A DNA stretch of 5,913 nt from an uncultured Bacillota bacterium (lineage in GTDB: Bacteria; Bacillota; Clostridia; Peptostreptococcales; Anaerovoracaceae), in assembly GCA_946408315.1 (NCBI GenBank), contig CAMJRV010000172.1:1-5913 (forward strand). Reading direction: 5' to 3'. Positions 5,384-5,913 of the stretch are shown piece by piece. Position 1 is the stretch's first letter; each line of letters starts with the position of its first letter. The position numbers were made by a program, and so were the translations under genes. The notes under the pieces are model-generated. The model was not told the origin of the DNA. It was given only the letters and a program-made list of their open reading frames with translations, and searched no databases.

Positions 5384-5659
5384 CTATTCCGCCTTCTGCA
5401 AAAAGATCTCCAGCAACCCATTGCTCGGCCTTGGGATCACATGAACGGAAACCAGCTCTCCAACCCTTTGGGCCGCTTCTGCTCCCGAGTCCACGGCAGC
5501 CTTTACCGCTCCCACGTCTCCTTTGATAATGATTGTGACGTAACTGCTTCCGATCCCGATCTGCTGGACAATTTCCACATTCGCCGCTTTTGACATTGCA
5601 TCGGCGGCTTCCACATTGGCAACAAATCCCTTGGTTTCAATAAAACCATATGCACTCAT
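5384..5659 (-). CDS. BMC-H hexameric shell protein (first copy)
   Basis: This 91-residue, single BMC-domain shell protein carries GFIETKG (5-11), VEAADAMSKAANV (16-28), [15 protein letters not shown] (45-59) and RVGELVSVHVIPRP (65-78), then a tail of about 13 residues. It forms hexagonal facet tiles. The pore loop is GIGSSYV (35-41), giving Gly-Ser-Ser-Tyr where the second paralogue has Gly-Gly-Gly-Leu and PduA has Gly-Ser-Gly-Leu. The central channel should therefore be narrower or differently lined. The start at 5659 is supported by GGAGG (5668-5672) 8 bases upstream. An in-frame ATG at 5695 has no SD and only adds residues translated from the leader. This is the first gene after the terminator and intergenic region, so it is probably the operon's first and most highly expressed product. 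Confidence 0.96.
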   Translation of the reverse strand: MSAYGFIETKGFVANVEAADAMSKAANVEIVQQIGIGSSYVTIIIKGDVGAVKAAVDSGAEAAQRVGELVSVHVIPRPSNGLLEIFLQKAE

Positions 5660-5667
5660 CTTTCCTT

Positions 5668-5672
5668 CCTCC
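5668..5672 (-). promoter_or_regulatory. Shine-Dalgarno site fixing the start of the first BMC-H
   Basis: GGAGG, within GGAGGAAGGAAAG on the minus strand, 8 bases before ATG at 5659. It falls inside the longer frame opened at 5695 and so argues for the shorter protein. Confidence 0.85.
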
Positions 5673-5699
5673 ATTTCATAAAAGAGTAAAAACAATATT

Positions 5700-5768
5700 T
5701 GGTTTTACTTTATCAGGAACAACGGCGGCATTCTGTAAATTACTTTACGTTTTAGGAAATAATTTCAA
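5700..5768 (-). promoter_or_regulatory. Candidate promoter/operator region of the BMC operon
   Basis: This AT-rich stretch lies between the terminator and the first shell gene. It contains two perfect inverted repeats, GAAAT-n1-ATTTC (5756-5766) and GTAAA-n4-TTTAC (5735-5748), which could bind a dimeric regulator. No convincing sigma-70 promoter is seen. The best options are TTGAAA (5763-5768) with TAAAGT (5742-5747) at a short 15-base spacing, or TTTACA (5734-5739) with GATAAA (5709-5714) at a long 19-base spacing. The location argues for a promoter more than the bases do. Confidence 0.3.
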
Positions 5769-5775
5769 CCCAATC

Positions 5776-5823
5776 AAAAACCCCGTTCCATTACGACGCC
5801 GTTCGGGCGCCGGTGAAACAGGG
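5776..5823 (-). terminator. Intrinsic terminator (or attenuator) upstream of the first shell gene
   Basis: On the minus strand CCCTGTTTCA (5823-5814) pairs with TGGAACGGGG (5790-5781), ten pairs including two G-U. Inside it a second stem forms, CGGCGCC (5812-5806) with GGCGTCG (5800-5794), around a CGAAC loop. TTTTT follows directly at 5780-5776. The plus-strand side has no T-run, so it acts in the minus direction. It either ends an upstream gene or attenuates a longer leader into the BMC operon. Confidence 0.8.
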
Positions 5824-5913
5824 TCTTTGGTCAGACTCCTCTTTACCAGAGATTATTTTTTGTCATGTAAGGCTTGCATTTTAATTCTTCCGTATTTTCG
5901 TACAGATCTCTTG
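5824..5913 (-). other. Unassigned segment upstream of the terminator: possible 3' end of a preceding gene or a leader
   Basis: All three minus-strand frames are open from the window edge and close before the terminator, at 5881, 5853 and 5843. Each gives only 10 to 23 residues, none of which I recognise. The longest ends in TKNNLW, 20 bases before the terminator stem, a distance typical for the tail of a gene. Alternatively this is untranslated leader: two small stems can form, CTCT/AGAG and GTCT/AGAC, just before the terminator. No known riboswitch consensus is recognised. Confidence 0.3.

Noticed and set aside
5824..5913. Riboswitch or ANTAR-type RNA ahead of the terminator
   Set aside because: No purine, cobalamin, glycine, guanidine or T-box consensus was recognised, and the two small loops do not fit the A-and-G pattern of ANTAR hexaloops. 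It is left as an open question under findings.
1..5913. CRISPR arrays, tRNA or rRNA genes, insertion sequences, integrase attachment repeats
   Set aside because: No regularly spaced repeats, tRNA arms, transposase motifs or long terminal inverted repeats were seen on reading both strands.

Overview
The window is part of a bacterial microcompartment (BMC) operon, read entirely on the minus strand (right to left). Strong AGGAGG-type Shine-Dalgarno (SD) sites, GTG and TTG starts, intrinsic terminator structure and a ferredoxin-dependent 2-oxoacid oxidoreductase point to an anaerobic, moderately GC-rich Firmicute of clostridial type. That assignment is inference; no rRNA or other taxonomic marker is present.

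Layout in transcription order. About 90 bases of unassigned sequence (5913-5824) end at a strong intrinsic terminator (5823-5776). A short AT-rich region with two palindromes follows (about 5768-5700). Then come a BMC-H hexameric shell protein (5659-5384), a class V PLP-dependent aminotransferase/desulfurase-fold enzyme with a EutQ-like N-terminal segment (5334-3886), an EutN/CcmL-type pentameric vertex protein (3875-3603) and a second BMC-H paralogue (3570-3301). Next are a tandem-domain BMC-T trimeric shell protein (3247-2621) and a hydantoinase/dihydropyrimidinase-family amidohydrolase with a roughly 100-residue low-complexity N-terminal extension (2619-958). Last come the gamma (945-403), delta (387-121) and start of the alpha subunit (121-1, cut by the window edge) of a four-subunit 2-oxoacid:ferredoxin oxidoreductase. 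All gaps inside the gene cluster are under 60 bases, and several stop codons overlap the next SD site or start.

The four shell genes (H, P, H, T) are a full set of building blocks for a closed shell. The enzymes are not those of the well-known ethanolamine, propanediol, choline or fucose/rhamnose compartments: no aldehyde dehydrogenase, phosphotransacylase, alcohol dehydrogenase, diol dehydratase or glycyl-radical enzyme is visible. Instead there is a cyclic-amide hydrolase and a PLP enzyme, both with N-terminal extensions that look like encapsulation or shell-contact segments, followed by a CoA-acylating 2-oxoacid oxidoreductase. A reasonable but unproven reading is a nitrogen-heterocycle or amino-acid catabolic compartment: ring opening by the amidohydrolase, C-N or C-S chemistry by the PLP enzyme, and conversion of a resulting 2-oxoacid to acyl-CoA with ferredoxin reduction.

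Each BMC-H gene is followed within 0-2 bases of its stop codon by an RNA hairpin lacking a U-tract. This suggests that shell-protein stoichiometry may be tuned by mRNA processing or stability.
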